This document shows positions 1-7,676 of a stretch of DNA of 29,485 nucleotides, in pieces. The notes under the pieces were generated by a model. It ran no database searches. It was not told where the DNA came from and worked only from the letters and a program-made list of their open reading frames with translations. The DNA is taken from assembly GCA_964529445.1 (NCBI GenBank), contig CAZGWJ010000029.1, positions 1 through 29,485 of the forward strand. The letters are read 5' to 3'. Within the stretch, counting starts at the first letter, position 1, and each line of letters starts with the position of its first letter. The position numbers were made by a program, and so were the translations under genes. This stretch comes from CAZGWJ01 sp964529445 (GTDB lineage: Bacteria; Oederibacteriota; Muellerivitia; Muellerivitales; Muellerivitaceae).

Positions 1-788
1 AACGCCGTGGAATGATAGCCGCCCTCCAGGCCGACGAGGACGTTGTTGCCTGTCTGCGGCTCGATGGTGGCCGCGACCGCGGCCAGGAGCGAGAGGCCTT
101 CGACCCGTCCGAACGTCTCGGACGCCCCGATCCGGAACACGGATGCCGTGGAGGCGCTTTGCCCGGAAACTCCCAGGTTGCAATAGGAGGCGCCCAGCTT
201 CCATCCCTGGTTCAGGGAGACCAAAAGACCCAGATCGGCGTTGAAGAGGGCATAGGATTGTCCCGCGAAGGTCTGTTGGTTGGCGCGCAGGGCCAGGCCC
301 ACGGCAAGACCCTCCAGCACCCTCATCCCGGCACCGGCACCCAGGCCCATCTGGTTGGCCGAATAATCCCCCGTCGGGTTCCCTTCCTCGTCGCTTCCCT
401 CGAAGGTTCCATATCCGATGTATTGCCCGTAAACGCCCACCCCGAGACGCTCCCCCACCGGCATCGAGGCCGCGACGACATCCTGTTTGATGCCGGCGAG
501 CCCGGAAAGATGGTGCGCGGAGATCTCGGAGTTGAGGACGCCCGCCATCCCGGCAGGGTTCCAGAGAATGGCGGTGGAATCGTCGGCCACGCCCACGAAG
601 GCCGTGCCCATGGCCATGGCTCGCGCGGCCACACCCGCGCTCTCGAAGGGGTCCTGGCGAGAGGCGGCCGAATAAACGGTCTCGGCGCCCAAGGCGGGGG
701 ATGCGAGGACGACAGCCATCGACACGAGGAGCAGCGGCGCCCCGCGGAGAAGAAACCCTCTTGCAGGATGGGTCCTCGTCGTTTTCAT
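1..788 (-). CDS. PorV/PorQ-like outer-membrane protein, C-terminus cut by window edge
   Basis: The reading frame is open from an ATG at 788 to the window edge (262 codons, no stop), so the C-terminus is missing. Residues 1-35 form a signal peptide with a basic N-region, a Leu/Val core and an Ala-rich cleavage region ending LGA. From about residue 56 comes the hallmark of the UPF0164/PorV-PorQ and FadL-like barrel families: an AMAMGTAFVGVADD stretch followed by WNPAG at 76-80. The rest alternates Gly and aromatic or hydrophobic residues, as in outer-membrane beta strands (for example GVGVYGQYIGYG). The ribosome site is weak (GGGA just upstream). It lies 84 bp downstream of the Thr/Pro-repeat protein gene on the same strand and could be read from the same promoter. 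PorV-type proteins serve as outer-membrane shuttles or scaffolds for surface proteins; a role in displaying the neighbour is inference. Confidence 0.8.
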   Translation of the reverse strand, partial: MKTTRTHPARGFLLRGAPLLLVSMAVVLASPALGAETVYSAASRQDPFESAGVAARAMAMGTAFVGVADDSTAILWNPAGMAGVLNSEISAHHLSGLAGIKQDVVAASMPVGERLGVGVYGQYIGYGTFEGSDEEGNPTGDYSANQMGLGAGAGMRVLEGLAVGLALRANQQTFAGQSYALFNADLGLLVSLNQGWKLGASYCNLGVSGQSASTASVFRIGASETFGRVEGLSLLAAVAATIEPQTGNNVLVGLEGGYHSTA

Positions 789-835
789 GTTCCCGTCGGC
801 TGGTTTCTCGTTCCTTTTCGGCCCATCACGCTGTT

Positions 836-859
836 CTTCGTGTCTTCGTGACTTCGCGG
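836..859 (+). repeat. Triple-octamer repeat, copy 1
   Basis: Three tandem octamers CTTCGTGT, CTTCGTGA, CTTCGCGG fit the consensus (CTTSGYGN)3. The copy sits in the 84-bp gap between the PorV-like gene and the stop of the Thr/Pro-repeat protein gene. It overlaps the start of a small GCGGC-GAA-GCCGC hairpin (856-868). Six more copies lie elsewhere in the window, all outside the called genes. Confidence 0.75.
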
Positions 860-872
860 CGAAGCCGCCGTT

Positions 873-3746
873 CTACCTGACCACCGCGAACTTCAACGGA
901 CCCAACGTATCCCGTTCCCCGTCGTCGTAACGAATGTCCAGGAGATACAGATAAACGCCCGTGGCGAAGGAGCCCATCTCCAGATTCGCGTGCACCACCC
1001 CGTCACCTCGTCCCGAATGCTTGAGGACCAATTCACCCACGGCGTTGAACACGCGGATCTCATAATGGGCGGGCTTGCACAGATCGCATCGAACGGTGGC
1101 CTTCTTATTCTTGATCGGCGAGGGGAAGATTCTCGTCCTGCCCCGGACACACCCGGGAGCCGGTGCAGGTGCCGGTGTCCAGGTGGGGGTCGGTGTCCCT
1201 TCGCCGGTCATGAAGTAGTGGACGGTCCGTTCGGCATTGGAATCGGCACCCGACTGGTAATCGTTGCTCAGACCGATATGGATGCGGTAGGTCTGGTTCG
1301 GCTGGAGTTCGGACGGGATCCGGACCTGTAACGAGATGGGCCGTGGATAACTACAGGCGACCCCGCTGTAGGCCACCCCACCGAGGTTGTAGCCTCCGTC
1401 GATCGCGCCCAGGTCGGTGGCGGGCGGGTCCGCGGCTCCGGTGCCGTTCACCAGGATCCAGGTCGCCGGGTGGACGGCCGTGGTCGAGGCGAAACCGTCC
1501 ACGCAGGGGTGGATGACCGGGTCCTCGACCGAGATGTAGATCCTCCCCGGGGGCGTGTAGAACTGGTTGTCATTGCACACCTCGAACTGGATCGTGAGGA
1601 GCGACCCCGGCAGGGGATTCGTGACCCCGAGGACAAGGGAGGACGGTTTCAGGTAAGCGTCGTAACCGGACCCCACGAGGTTGCAGACCGTATTCGTGAT
1701 GGAAGGGGTGAAGGTCGGGGAATGGGTGGCGGTGAAGCTGGGCGTGCGAGTGGGAGTGTAGGTGAGGGTGGATGACGGCGAAACCGTTGGCGTGGCGGTG
1801 AGGGACGCCGTAGGCGTCATCGAATCCGTCGGAGAGGAAGTGAATGTCGGGCTTAGGGTCGGGGTGGCCGTGTGGGTCGGCGTCATCGTGAAGGTCTGCG
1901 TTGCCGAGGGCGAGATCACGGTCACCGCGCTGGTGGCCGTGTTCGTCTGGGTCCAGGTCGGCGTCCAACTCCTCGTCGGTGTGTTGGTGGGGGTGGCAGT
2001 CCTGGTCACGGTCTCCGTGCGCGTATCGGTCCATGTGAAGGTGGCTGTCGGGATCGTCCCCGTCCAGGTCACGGTCGGGGTGAGGGTCAAGACGGAGCAA
2101 TACGGGATCAGCGTCGTCGGGTTGGAGTGGGCCACCGCCGCCTGGGGAAGCAGCGCTGAAAGGATCGCGGCATTCACGGACGCGCTCGGGCTCTCCAGGC
2201 AATCCGCGCGGGCCCTCCATTCCAAGACGCCCGTGGCGTCATAGACGCGACCCGATTCGGCCCCATGCAGGGTTCCGGTGAAATCCCAGCAATACATCCC
2301 TTCCGAATCCAAACCGGGCCAGACCGCCGCTCCGCCGACGGGATGGCGATCGAAGACCGGCATGGAGGAAACATAGTCCATCCCGACGGGCACGGTGTCG
2401 CAGAGCACGGCATTCTGGACGTAGTTGTTTGAAAACAAGCGGAAGTTATCGAACATGTTGAAGTCGCCCATGTTGGCGATGCCGGGCCGCCAGCTGTTCG
2501 AGGTGGAACCAACCCCGCATCCCCACTCGGCCTGGGTATAGTCACGAGCGGCATCCAGGTAGTTCAGCATCCAATCATCCGGCTCCACCGTTCCACGCTC
2601 CCAGTATTTCGCCAGATACCGCATCGCGGTCCCTTCCTGGCGGGTCTGGATTTTGACGTGATACCAACGGTCGGCGCTCGGCGCCACCGCCGCGGTATAG
2701 CACCCCACCACCTCGCGGGTAACATCCGAGGTGTTGAATTGCAGGCCCAGGTTGCCGCTGCAACCCATCCCGAAATTGGTGTCCCTCGACATGAGAAGCT
2801 GGATAGCCCGGAAGGCGGCTCCCGACTGCGAGTTCCAGCGGATCACCACCGCCAGATCGGTGGCCGTATTACCCATATAGGCTTCGGTCAGGATCGTTCC
2901 CTCGCAGTAGTTCTGCTGGGCGTTGAGACCAGCGGTACAGTCGTACTGGAGAAACCCGTAGTTGGTGGTCGTAGCCCGGAGCCAACGATTGCCGCCCACG
3001 TCGGAATCGACGGTCCAACTCGACCAGGTGGTGCCGTTGTTGTCCTGGCTGACGGACGTCCATCCCGGGGGGGCGATCGGCCCGACATAGGAGCCCGACA
3101 TCCCGTCGAAAGCCTCGAAGCACTTCAAACCCAAACCCGAGATGGCGTATTTCAGGCGGAATGTCACCGTTGACCCCTGGCTTGCGACCGCCAGCGGAAT
3201 CGTCCCCGTCTCGTCCCAAATCCCGCGATTCAGCGACAGGTTCATTCCCGAGCCCACGATCAATTCCTGGGAGTTCGAGACGCTGTCTCCCTGGTGCGTG
3301 GAGATCGTCGCCATCGCATCGAAGGCCTCTCCGATCGCGACCCCCGCACCCACCTGGACCAGGACCCACAGTTTTCCCTGCTTCTGGTAGGGAGGCACAG
3401 ACCCGGCGTCGGCATCCCCCAAAGACCAGGTCACCGCGGCCGAGGTCCCGGTCCCTCCCGCGCTACTGTCCAGAATTGAACCACCCGTCGGCGGGGCGAA
3501 GCGAACCTCGATGCCGCTGGAATAACGGACATCGTAGTCGAACCAATAAAGCACGTTTTCCCCGGGAGCCGCAGTTCCCTCGGCCCGAAGAAAGAGCGCC
3601 CGATACGAAACGCCCATCGTGGGTGTCGGCGTCAAGGTCAGGGTGGGGGTGTTTGTCGGCGTAGCAGCGAATCCTTGCGAAGCGAAGGCGAACAGAAAGG
3701 CCATCGACAGGATTACGAAACGAGCACAAGAGAAGTGGATTTTCAT
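873..3746 (-). CDS. Large secreted Thr/Pro-repeat surface protein with FlgD-like C-terminal domain
   Basis: 957 residues from the ATG at 3746. An upstream extension is possible but would run into the preceding gene and place sequence before the signal peptide. Residues 1-27 are a signal peptide ending QGFA, followed by a short Thr-Pro linker. Then come a beta-rich domain and a jelly-roll-like stretch (about 200-470) resembling concanavalin/LamG folds (WYHVKIQTR is typical). A 140-residue Thr/Pro/Ser linker of TPTxTxT units follows (about 550-690), then another beta-sandwich. The last 86 residues resemble FlgD-like/T9SS-type C-terminal domains (IFPSP start, YEIRVFNAVGELV, GVYLYLLDIRYDDG). The ATG overlaps the stop of the anti-sigma-like gene as ATGA, so translation is probably coupled. 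Likely cell-surface or secreted; its ligand is unknown. It is probably under control of the sigma factor encoded two genes upstream. Confidence 0.85.
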   Translation of the reverse strand: MKIHFSCARFVILSMAFLFAFASQGFAATPTNTPTLTLTPTPTMGVSYRALFLRAEGTAAPGENVLYWFDYDVRYSSGIEVRFAPPTGGSILDSSAGGTGTSAAVTWSLGDADAGSVPPYQKQGKLWVLVQVGAGVAIGEAFDAMATISTHQGDSVSNSQELIVGSGMNLSLNRGIWDETGTIPLAVASQGSTVTFRLKYAISGLGLKCFEAFDGMSGSYVGPIAPPGWTSVSQDNNGTTWSSWTVDSDVGGNRWLRATTTNYGFLQYDCTAGLNAQQNYCEGTILTEAYMGNTATDLAVVIRWNSQSGAAFRAIQLLMSRDTNFGMGCSGNLGLQFNTSDVTREVVGCYTAAVAPSADRWYHVKIQTRQEGTAMRYLAKYWERGTVEPDDWMLNYLDAARDYTQAEWGCGVGSTSNSWRPGIANMGDFNMFDNFRLFSNNYVQNAVLCDTVPVGMDYVSSMPVFDRHPVGGAAVWPGLDSEGMYCWDFTGTLHGAESGRVYDATGVLEWRARADCLESPSASVNAAILSALLPQAAVAHSNPTTLIPYCSVLTLTPTVTWTGTIPTATFTWTDTRTETVTRTATPTNTPTRSWTPTWTQTNTATSAVTVISPSATQTFTMTPTHTATPTLSPTFTSSPTDSMTPTASLTATPTVSPSSTLTYTPTRTPSFTATHSPTFTPSITNTVCNLVGSGYDAYLKPSSLVLGVTNPLPGSLLTIQFEVCNDNQFYTPPGRIYISVEDPVIHPCVDGFASTTAVHPATWILVNGTGAADPPATDLGAIDGGYNLGGVAYSGVACSYPRPISLQVRIPSELQPNQTYRIHIGLSNDYQSGADSNAERTVHYFMTGEGTPTPTWTPAPAPAPGCVRGRTRIFPSPIKNKKATVRCDLCKPAHYEIRVFNAVGELVLKHSGRGDGVVHANLEMGSFATGVYLYLLDIRYDDGERDTLGPLKFAVVR
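1683..2097 (-). repeat. Degenerate Thr/Pro-coding repeat tract inside the surface protein gene
   Basis: About 415 bp encode imperfect TPTxTxTxT units (for example TPTNTPTRSWTPT), a low-complexity extended linker probably suited to O-glycosylation. At DNA level the units are diverged and no exact tandem period is kept. It is a protein-level repeat, not a satellite or CRISPR. A short related tract also follows the signal peptide near 3630-3665. Confidence 0.8.
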
Positions 3747-4360
3747 TGGACCTGAACTCTCCGGTTCTGGACGGACCTGCCATTGTCGACCTCGATGGTG
3801 TAAGTCCCGGGGCGGGCTGTCGTGCCGTCGGCCAGCTTCCCATCCCAGCGGAAAGCCCACTGCCCTGCGGCAAGCGAACCGTCGTACATGCGCCGCACCT
3901 CGCGGCCCTCGGGCGAAAGGACCCGTACCACCACGGGACCGGTCGCATCCTGGTCGACCCGGATCTTCAGCAGGTCGTAGGCGGGCGCAGGACTGGCCGC
4001 AACGGGGACCCCCGCCTTCGGAGCGGGTTTCCCGGCGGGCGACGACCCGGGATCGGCCAGCACGGGGACTGGCACGGAAGGGACCTCACTGGCGGGATCT
4101 CCCTTGATGCAATAGAGAAGAAAACCCACGGCGACAAGCCCCAGGAGGCACCAGGTCGTGAGGGAGGGCCCGCCGGTCAATCCCCCGGCCCCCGACGATC
4201 CCGTCCCGGGGTCAGGCAGGCCGTAACGCGCGTAGGCCTCCTCGGCGAGCCGCCCGAACTTCAGGGCCTGCTCGTCCGATGCCATCAAGGCCTCGCCCAA
4301 CGCCTGTTCCTCGGCCTCGGTGAGATCCTCCGAGAAGAATTTGTCGATCAGGTCAGCCAT
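3743..4360 (-). CDS. Membrane-anchored anti-sigma-like protein with FlgD-like extracytoplasmic domain
   Basis: 205 residues. The N-terminus (1-50) is acidic and helical (DLTEAEEQALGEALMASDEQ), like the cytoplasmic end of many anti-sigma factors. A Gly/Ser linker precedes one membrane segment at about 69-85 (WCLLGLVAVGFLLYCIK). A Pro/Ala-rich spacer then leads to a C-terminal domain (about 135-205) with the FlgD Ig-like pattern: VVRVLSPEGREVR, WRWDG-like FRWDGKLADG, PGTYTIEV. The gene overlaps the sigma-factor gene by 8 bp and the surface-protein gene by 4 bp (ATGA), so all three are co-translated. The order sigma, membrane protein, secreted target matches classic ECF sigma/anti-sigma pairs. 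No zinc anti-sigma HxxxCxxC motif is seen, so the anti-sigma role rests on position and topology. The same fold at the C-terminus of the secreted neighbour suggests recognition or competition, which is inference. Confidence 0.7.
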   Translation of the reverse strand: MADLIDKFFSEDLTEAEEQALGEALMASDEQALKFGRLAEEAYARYGLPDPGTGSSGAGGLTGGPSLTTWCLLGLVAVGFLLYCIKGDPASEVPSVPVPVLADPGSSPAGKPAPKAGVPVAASPAPAYDLLKIRVDQDATGPVVVRVLSPEGREVRRMYDGSLAAGQWAFRWDGKLADGTTARPGTYTIEVDNGRSVQNRRVQVQ

Positions 4361-4928
4361 CGATCCATCCTGCCTTGCGGGCCGCTCTCGCGACCCGTTC
4401 CTTGAAGATCTCCTTGCACCTCGACAACCGGGACATCACCGTGCCGATGGGGACCCGAAGCGTTTCCGCGATCCGCGCGTAGGACAAGCCCTCCACGTCG
4501 CGCAGGCGGAGAAGGTCCCGGCACTTGCCGCCTACTGCTTCCCTTTCCCGATTCAGCAATTCCTGGTACGTCCGGTGGTCGGCTTCGTTGGCCTCTTGCG
4601 AGGCGGCCATCGCCGCCTTTCGCGCGTAGACCTCCATCTCGGTGTCCATGCTGGCCACCTGGCGCTTACGCGCCCTCAGCCGTTCGTAACAACGGAAGAC
4701 GCAGATGCGGTAGAGCCAGGTGTATAGCGTGCTCTTGAACTCGAACTCGGGAAGGTGCTGGAAAGCCGTCAGGAAGGTCTCTTGCACGGCATCCTCAACA
4801 TCCCCGTCCCGGTATCCCAGGATGCAGGTCGCGAGCCGATGGAGCCGGGGCCGGTGGGAGTCGTAGAACTCCTTCTCGGCCAACGGGTCCTTCTGCAGGA
4901 CCCGTTCCACAAGTCGCTTCTCTTCCAA
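4353..4928 (-). CDS. ECF-family RNA polymerase sigma factor
   Basis: 191 residues, within the usual ECF length. Region 2 spans about 20-95, with DAVQETFLTAFQ (2.1-2.2) and TWLYRICVFRCYERLRARKR (2.3-2.4). Region 4 spans about 135-180 (CRDLLRLRDVEGLSYARIAE, then VPIGTVMSRLSRCKEIF, the helix-turn-helix). The start is a TTG at 4928 with GGAGGG seven bases upstream (4936-4941); no better ATG precedes region 2. A linker of about 35 residues rich in Ala, Glu and Met lies between regions 2 and 4. It leads the three-gene surface module and probably directs transcription of its own operon and of unlinked surface-protein genes. Confidence 0.92.
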   Translation of the reverse strand: MEEKRLVERVLQKDPLAEKEFYDSHRPRLHRLATCILGYRDGDVEDAVQETFLTAFQHLPEFEFKSTLYTWLYRICVFRCYERLRARKRQVASMDTEMEVYARKAAMAASQEANEADHRTYQELLNREREAVGGKCRDLLRLRDVEGLSYARIAETLRVPIGTVMSRLSRCKEIFKERVARAARKAGWIDG

Positions 4929-5033
4929 GGGAGAGCCCTCCGACGGCTTCCCTCCTCCCGACTCTTAGGGCATTTGGGAGGATGGGTATTCCGTCATAAT
5001 GAGGCTTCGGGATGTCATGACGCCTGTCCTGAA

Positions 5034-5062
5034 AATATGCTCCCCCGATAAAGCCTTGTCAA
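5034..5062 (-). promoter_or_regulatory. Candidate promoter for the sigma-factor operon
   Basis: On the minus strand a perfect TTGACA (5057-5062) is followed 17 bases later by CATATT (5034-5039), 4 of 6 matches to TATAAT. It lies about 105 bases upstream of the TTG start. It directly abuts the terminator of the hydrogenase operon, consistent with a transcription-unit boundary. An additional self-recognised ECF promoter cannot be excluded. Confidence 0.5.
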
Positions 5063-5066
5063 ATCA

Positions 5067-5103
5067 TAAAAAAAGGCCGCCCCCCGAGGGGAACGGCCTT
5101 TTA
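5067..5103 (-). terminator. Intrinsic terminator closing the hydrogenase operon
   Basis: On the minus strand the hairpin AAGGCCG / CGGCCTT (5094-5100 with 5073-5079) carries an inner GGGG/CCCC stem and is followed by a run of seven T residues (5068-5074). It lies about 37 bases past the hydE stop. The plus strand also ends in TTTT, so weak bidirectional action is possible. The terminator after ahcY (17891-17925) has nearly the same sequence. Confidence 0.9.
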
Positions 5104-5139
5104 GCGACATTTCATCCCGCCGACCGCACCCGGATTCGT

Positions 5140-6180
5140 TCAGGAGCCCTGGAACCCGGAAACAAGTCCTGCCCCCGGCCCGACTCCTGCGGTCCTCCCC
5201 AGCGAAGCCAGCAAGGACCGAACGCCTGAATCGGAGGCGGCCGGACCCTCGTTCACACAGATCTTTCCCGGATACAGCTCGTAGAGAGGCCGGTATCTGA
5301 GACACGAAACATTCGGCATCACCACATTGGCCCCCCTTTGGAGTGCCCATTCACGGCCCCGCGGATGAAGGGTTCCCATCGCGGTCGTGGCCGGCAGATG
5401 CGCCTGCGGGTTCATCAACCGCAACAGGGCCAAGTAGCGCATCGTGACATCGATGTTTCCCGGCTCCGCGTCCCGCAGGGGGGTCTCCGGATGCGGGAGG
5501 AAGGGGCCGACGCCGATCATGTCGAGATCGAGACGCTGAAGAAGCAGAAGGTCCGAGGCCATCATCGGGAGCGTCTGCCTGGGCAGACCGATCAAGGCGC
5601 CGGACCCGACCTGGAAACCGAGTTCGCGGAGCCAACCGAGGCGTTCGAGTCGCGCCTCCAGGGTCGAGCCGGGCTTCATACGCTCGAAAAGGAATGGATC
5701 GGAGGTCTCGAAACGCATCAGGTAGCGATCCGCGCCTGCGTCGCGCAGGAGCCGGTATTCCCCGCGCGTCTTCTCGCCCACCGACAGTGTTACGGCCAGC
5801 CCCGTGCGGCTCTTGACGGCCTCCACGACGCGGCAGAGGCGGTCCGTCGGGAAGCCCGGGTCCTCCCCGGATTGGAGCACGACCGTGCCGCATCCGTTGT
5901 CCTTCGCCTCACGGGCCGATTCGAGGATCTCGCCCTCCTCCATCCGGTAACGAGGGAGACCCCGGTTCCCCGCGCGAAGCCCGCAGTAATGGCAATTCCG
6001 GGCGCAGTGGTTCGAGAACTCGACGAGCCCGCGCAGATGGACCGCGGGACCGTGGACGGCGGCACGCAGGGCGTCCGCCTCCGCGAAGAGCGCCGCCTCG
6101 CCGTTGCCTTCCAGCCGGGCGACCAGTTCCGACGCGGTGAAGGCCCTCGCTGGCTCGGAAATGGAACCGACGGGGATCAA
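5140..6180 (-). CDS. hydE: [FeFe]-hydrogenase maturase HydE (radical SAM)
   Basis: 346 residues when read from the TTG at 6180, which overlaps the hydG stop as TTGA and gives the family's usual length (about 350). The frame stays open far upstream, but that part is only a shadow of hydG. The radical-SAM motif CARNCHYCGL (CxxxCxxC) lies about 48 residues in. Other hallmarks are QSGEDPG, SVGEKTRGEY, DRYLMRFET, GSGALIGLPRQT, PATTAMGT and YPGKICVNEG. HydE acts in H-cluster assembly, probably in forming the diiron dithiomethylamine unit, together with HydG and HydF. The optional C-terminal second-cluster cysteines known from the Thermotoga enzyme are absent: only the Cys of KICV is kept. It is the last gene of the operon. 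Confidence 0.95.
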   Translation of the reverse strand: MIPVGSISEPARAFTASELVARLEGNGEAALFAEADALRAAVHGPAVHLRGLVEFSNHCARNCHYCGLRAGNRGLPRYRMEEGEILESAREAKDNGCGTVVLQSGEDPGFPTDRLCRVVEAVKSRTGLAVTLSVGEKTRGEYRLLRDAGADRYLMRFETSDPFLFERMKPGSTLEARLERLGWLRELGFQVGSGALIGLPRQTLPMMASDLLLLQRLDLDMIGVGPFLPHPETPLRDAEPGNIDVTMRYLALLRLMNPQAHLPATTAMGTLHPRGREWALQRGANVVMPNVSCLRYRPLYELYPGKICVNEGPAASDSGVRSLLASLGRTAGVGPGAGLVSGFQGS

Positions 6181-7676
6181 AAGTAAACGTCCCTCTCCCC
6201 GGCGCAGACCCGCCGGTAGGACTCCATGAAGCGCTCGTAGACCCTCGGGTTCCGCTCCCGGATCTGTCCGATCTCCGCCGCGAGGACGGCCTCTCCCGCG
6301 GCGCGGGTCTCGTCGGAGGCGAAATCGTCGATCCACTCCTTGAAGGTGAGCACGGCGTTGAGCTTGCAGAACTTGCCCTCCGCGCCGCTTCGCAGGAGGT
6401 CCATGATGCACTTGCCGGTGCGGCCGCAACGGTAACCCGCGGTGCAGAAGGACGTGATCAGGCCCGTCCGCGCCAGCTCGCGGATGACCTCGTCGAGCGA
6501 GCGGGTGTCCCCCAGCATGAACTGCTGGCGTTCCTCCTCCTGGGCAGCGGGATCCCGGCGGTAGGCGCCGACCCCGATGCGGGTCGAGGCGTCCGTCTGG
6601 GTCACGCCGAGGGGGATGAGTTCGCGCCGCATCGAGGCCGACTCCCGGGCGGTCAGGATCATCCCCGCGTAGGGCACGGCCAGGCGCAGGACGATCACGA
6701 TCTTGCGGAAATCCTCGTCCGACACCGGGTTCGGGGGACGCAAGGCGAAGGGCGCGTTCTGGGCCGGCTCCAGCCGCGGGAAGGAGAGGGTGTGGGGACC
6801 GATCCCGAAGCGCCGCTCCAGCTCGTGGGCGTGGTGCACCAGTCCCATCACCTCGAAACGCCAGTCGGCCAGCCCGAAGAGGACCCCGAGCCCGACGTCG
6901 TCGATGCCCGCCTCGAGCGCGCGGTGCATGGCATAGAGCCGCCAGCGAAAATCCGCCTTCGGGGTCCCGGCCGGATGCATCTTCGCGTAGGTGTCGCGGT
7001 GGTAGGTTTCCTGGAAGACCTGGAACGTCCCGAGCCCGCAACCGCTCAGCTCGCGCAGGTCGTCCACGCTCAGGGGAGCGGCGTTCACGTTGACCCGCCG
7101 GATCTGCCCGGTGCCGGTGCCCCGGGGCGTTCCCGTGCGGACCGAGTAGATCGCGCGGATGCTCTCCTGCATGTATTCCAGCCCCGAAAGGGGGTGTTCG
7201 CCGTAGACGACGATGAGCCGCTTGTGGCCGATCTTCCCGGCCAGGACCTCGACCTCGGACCGAACCTCGTCCAGGTCGAGCCGCTTGCGCCGGGCCGACC
7301 GGTTGCTCCGGCGGAATCCGCAATAGAGGCAGTCATTGACACAATGGTTGCTCAGGTAAAGAGGCGCGAAGGTCACGATCCGATTGTCGTAGACCTTCGT
7401 CTTCACCTGGGCGGCCGTCCGGGCCATCTCCTCCCAGATCTGCGGGTCCCGGACGTTCAGAAGAAGGCCCGTCTCGTCGGGAGTCAGCGTGCGGATCTCA
7501 AGGGCTTTGGCTAGGATCTCCCTCACCCGCGCGGGATCGGGATCCACGTGCTTGAGGATCGAATCCTCGATCGCGGCGTCGGGGATGAAGTCCGACCCGT
7601 TCTCGAGGTATTCCAGGATCCCGTCGCCCGCCCGGGTCAGGGGAGCTGGGTTTTCCTCAACGCAGGACGTTTTCAT
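6177..7676 (-). CDS. hydG: [FeFe]-hydrogenase maturase HydG (radical SAM tyrosine lyase)
   Basis: 499 residues from the ATG at 7676. An upstream open extension is shadow sequence inside hydF. HydG cleaves tyrosine and delivers Fe(CO)2(CN) units for the H-cluster. The SAM-cluster motif CVNDCLYCGF (CxxxCxxC) is intact, followed by VYGEHP, VNVNAAPL, GLGTFQVFQETYH, GVLFGL and SFPRLEPA as in the family. The C-terminal auxiliary-cluster region normally reads CxxC, then 22 residues, then C. Here the first and last cysteines are kept at exact spacing, but the middle one is Gly (CTAG), with two extra cysteines three and nine residues further on (CTAGYRCGRTGKC). The start overlaps the hydF end by 20 bp and the stop overlaps the hydE start by 4 bp, implying coupled synthesis. 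Confidence 0.96.
   Translation of the reverse strand: MKTSCVEENPAPLTRAGDGILEYLENGSDFIPDAAIEDSILKHVDPDPARVREILAKALEIRTLTPDETGLLLNVRDPQIWEEMARTAAQVKTKVYDNRIVTFAPLYLSNHCVNDCLYCGFRRSNRSARRKRLDLDEVRSEVEVLAGKIGHKRLIVVYGEHPLSGLEYMQESIRAIYSVRTGTPRGTGTGQIRRVNVNAAPLSVDDLRELSGCGLGTFQVFQETYHRDTYAKMHPAGTPKADFRWRLYAMHRALEAGIDDVGLGVLFGLADWRFEVMGLVHHAHELERRFGIGPHTLSFPRLEPAQNAPFALRPPNPVSDEDFRKIVIVLRLAVPYAGMILTARESASMRRELIPLGVTQTDASTRIGVGAYRRDPAAQEEERQQFMLGDTRSLDEVIRELARTGLITSFCTAGYRCGRTGKCIMDLLRSGAEGKFCKLNAVLTFKEWIDDFASDETRAAGEAVLAAEIGQIRERNPRVYERFMESYRRVCAGERDVYF

Noticed and set aside
12..851. 279-residue plus-strand frame at the left edge
   Set aside because: The minus strand encodes a PorV/PorQ-like protein with signal peptide and family motif over the same DNA.
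1683..2097. Repeat tract considered as CRISPR or satellite
   Set aside because: Units are diverged, in frame and without spacers; it codes for a Thr/Pro linker.
5067..5103. Small RNA or attenuator between hydE and the sigma factor gene
   Set aside because: A GC stem plus T-run directly after the hydE stop is fully explained as an intrinsic terminator.
6181..7323. Long open extension in front of hydE giving a 727-residue frame
   Set aside because: The extra sequence is Arg/Pro/Gly-rich shadow of hydG in another frame. The family length and the TTGA overlap support the start at 6180.
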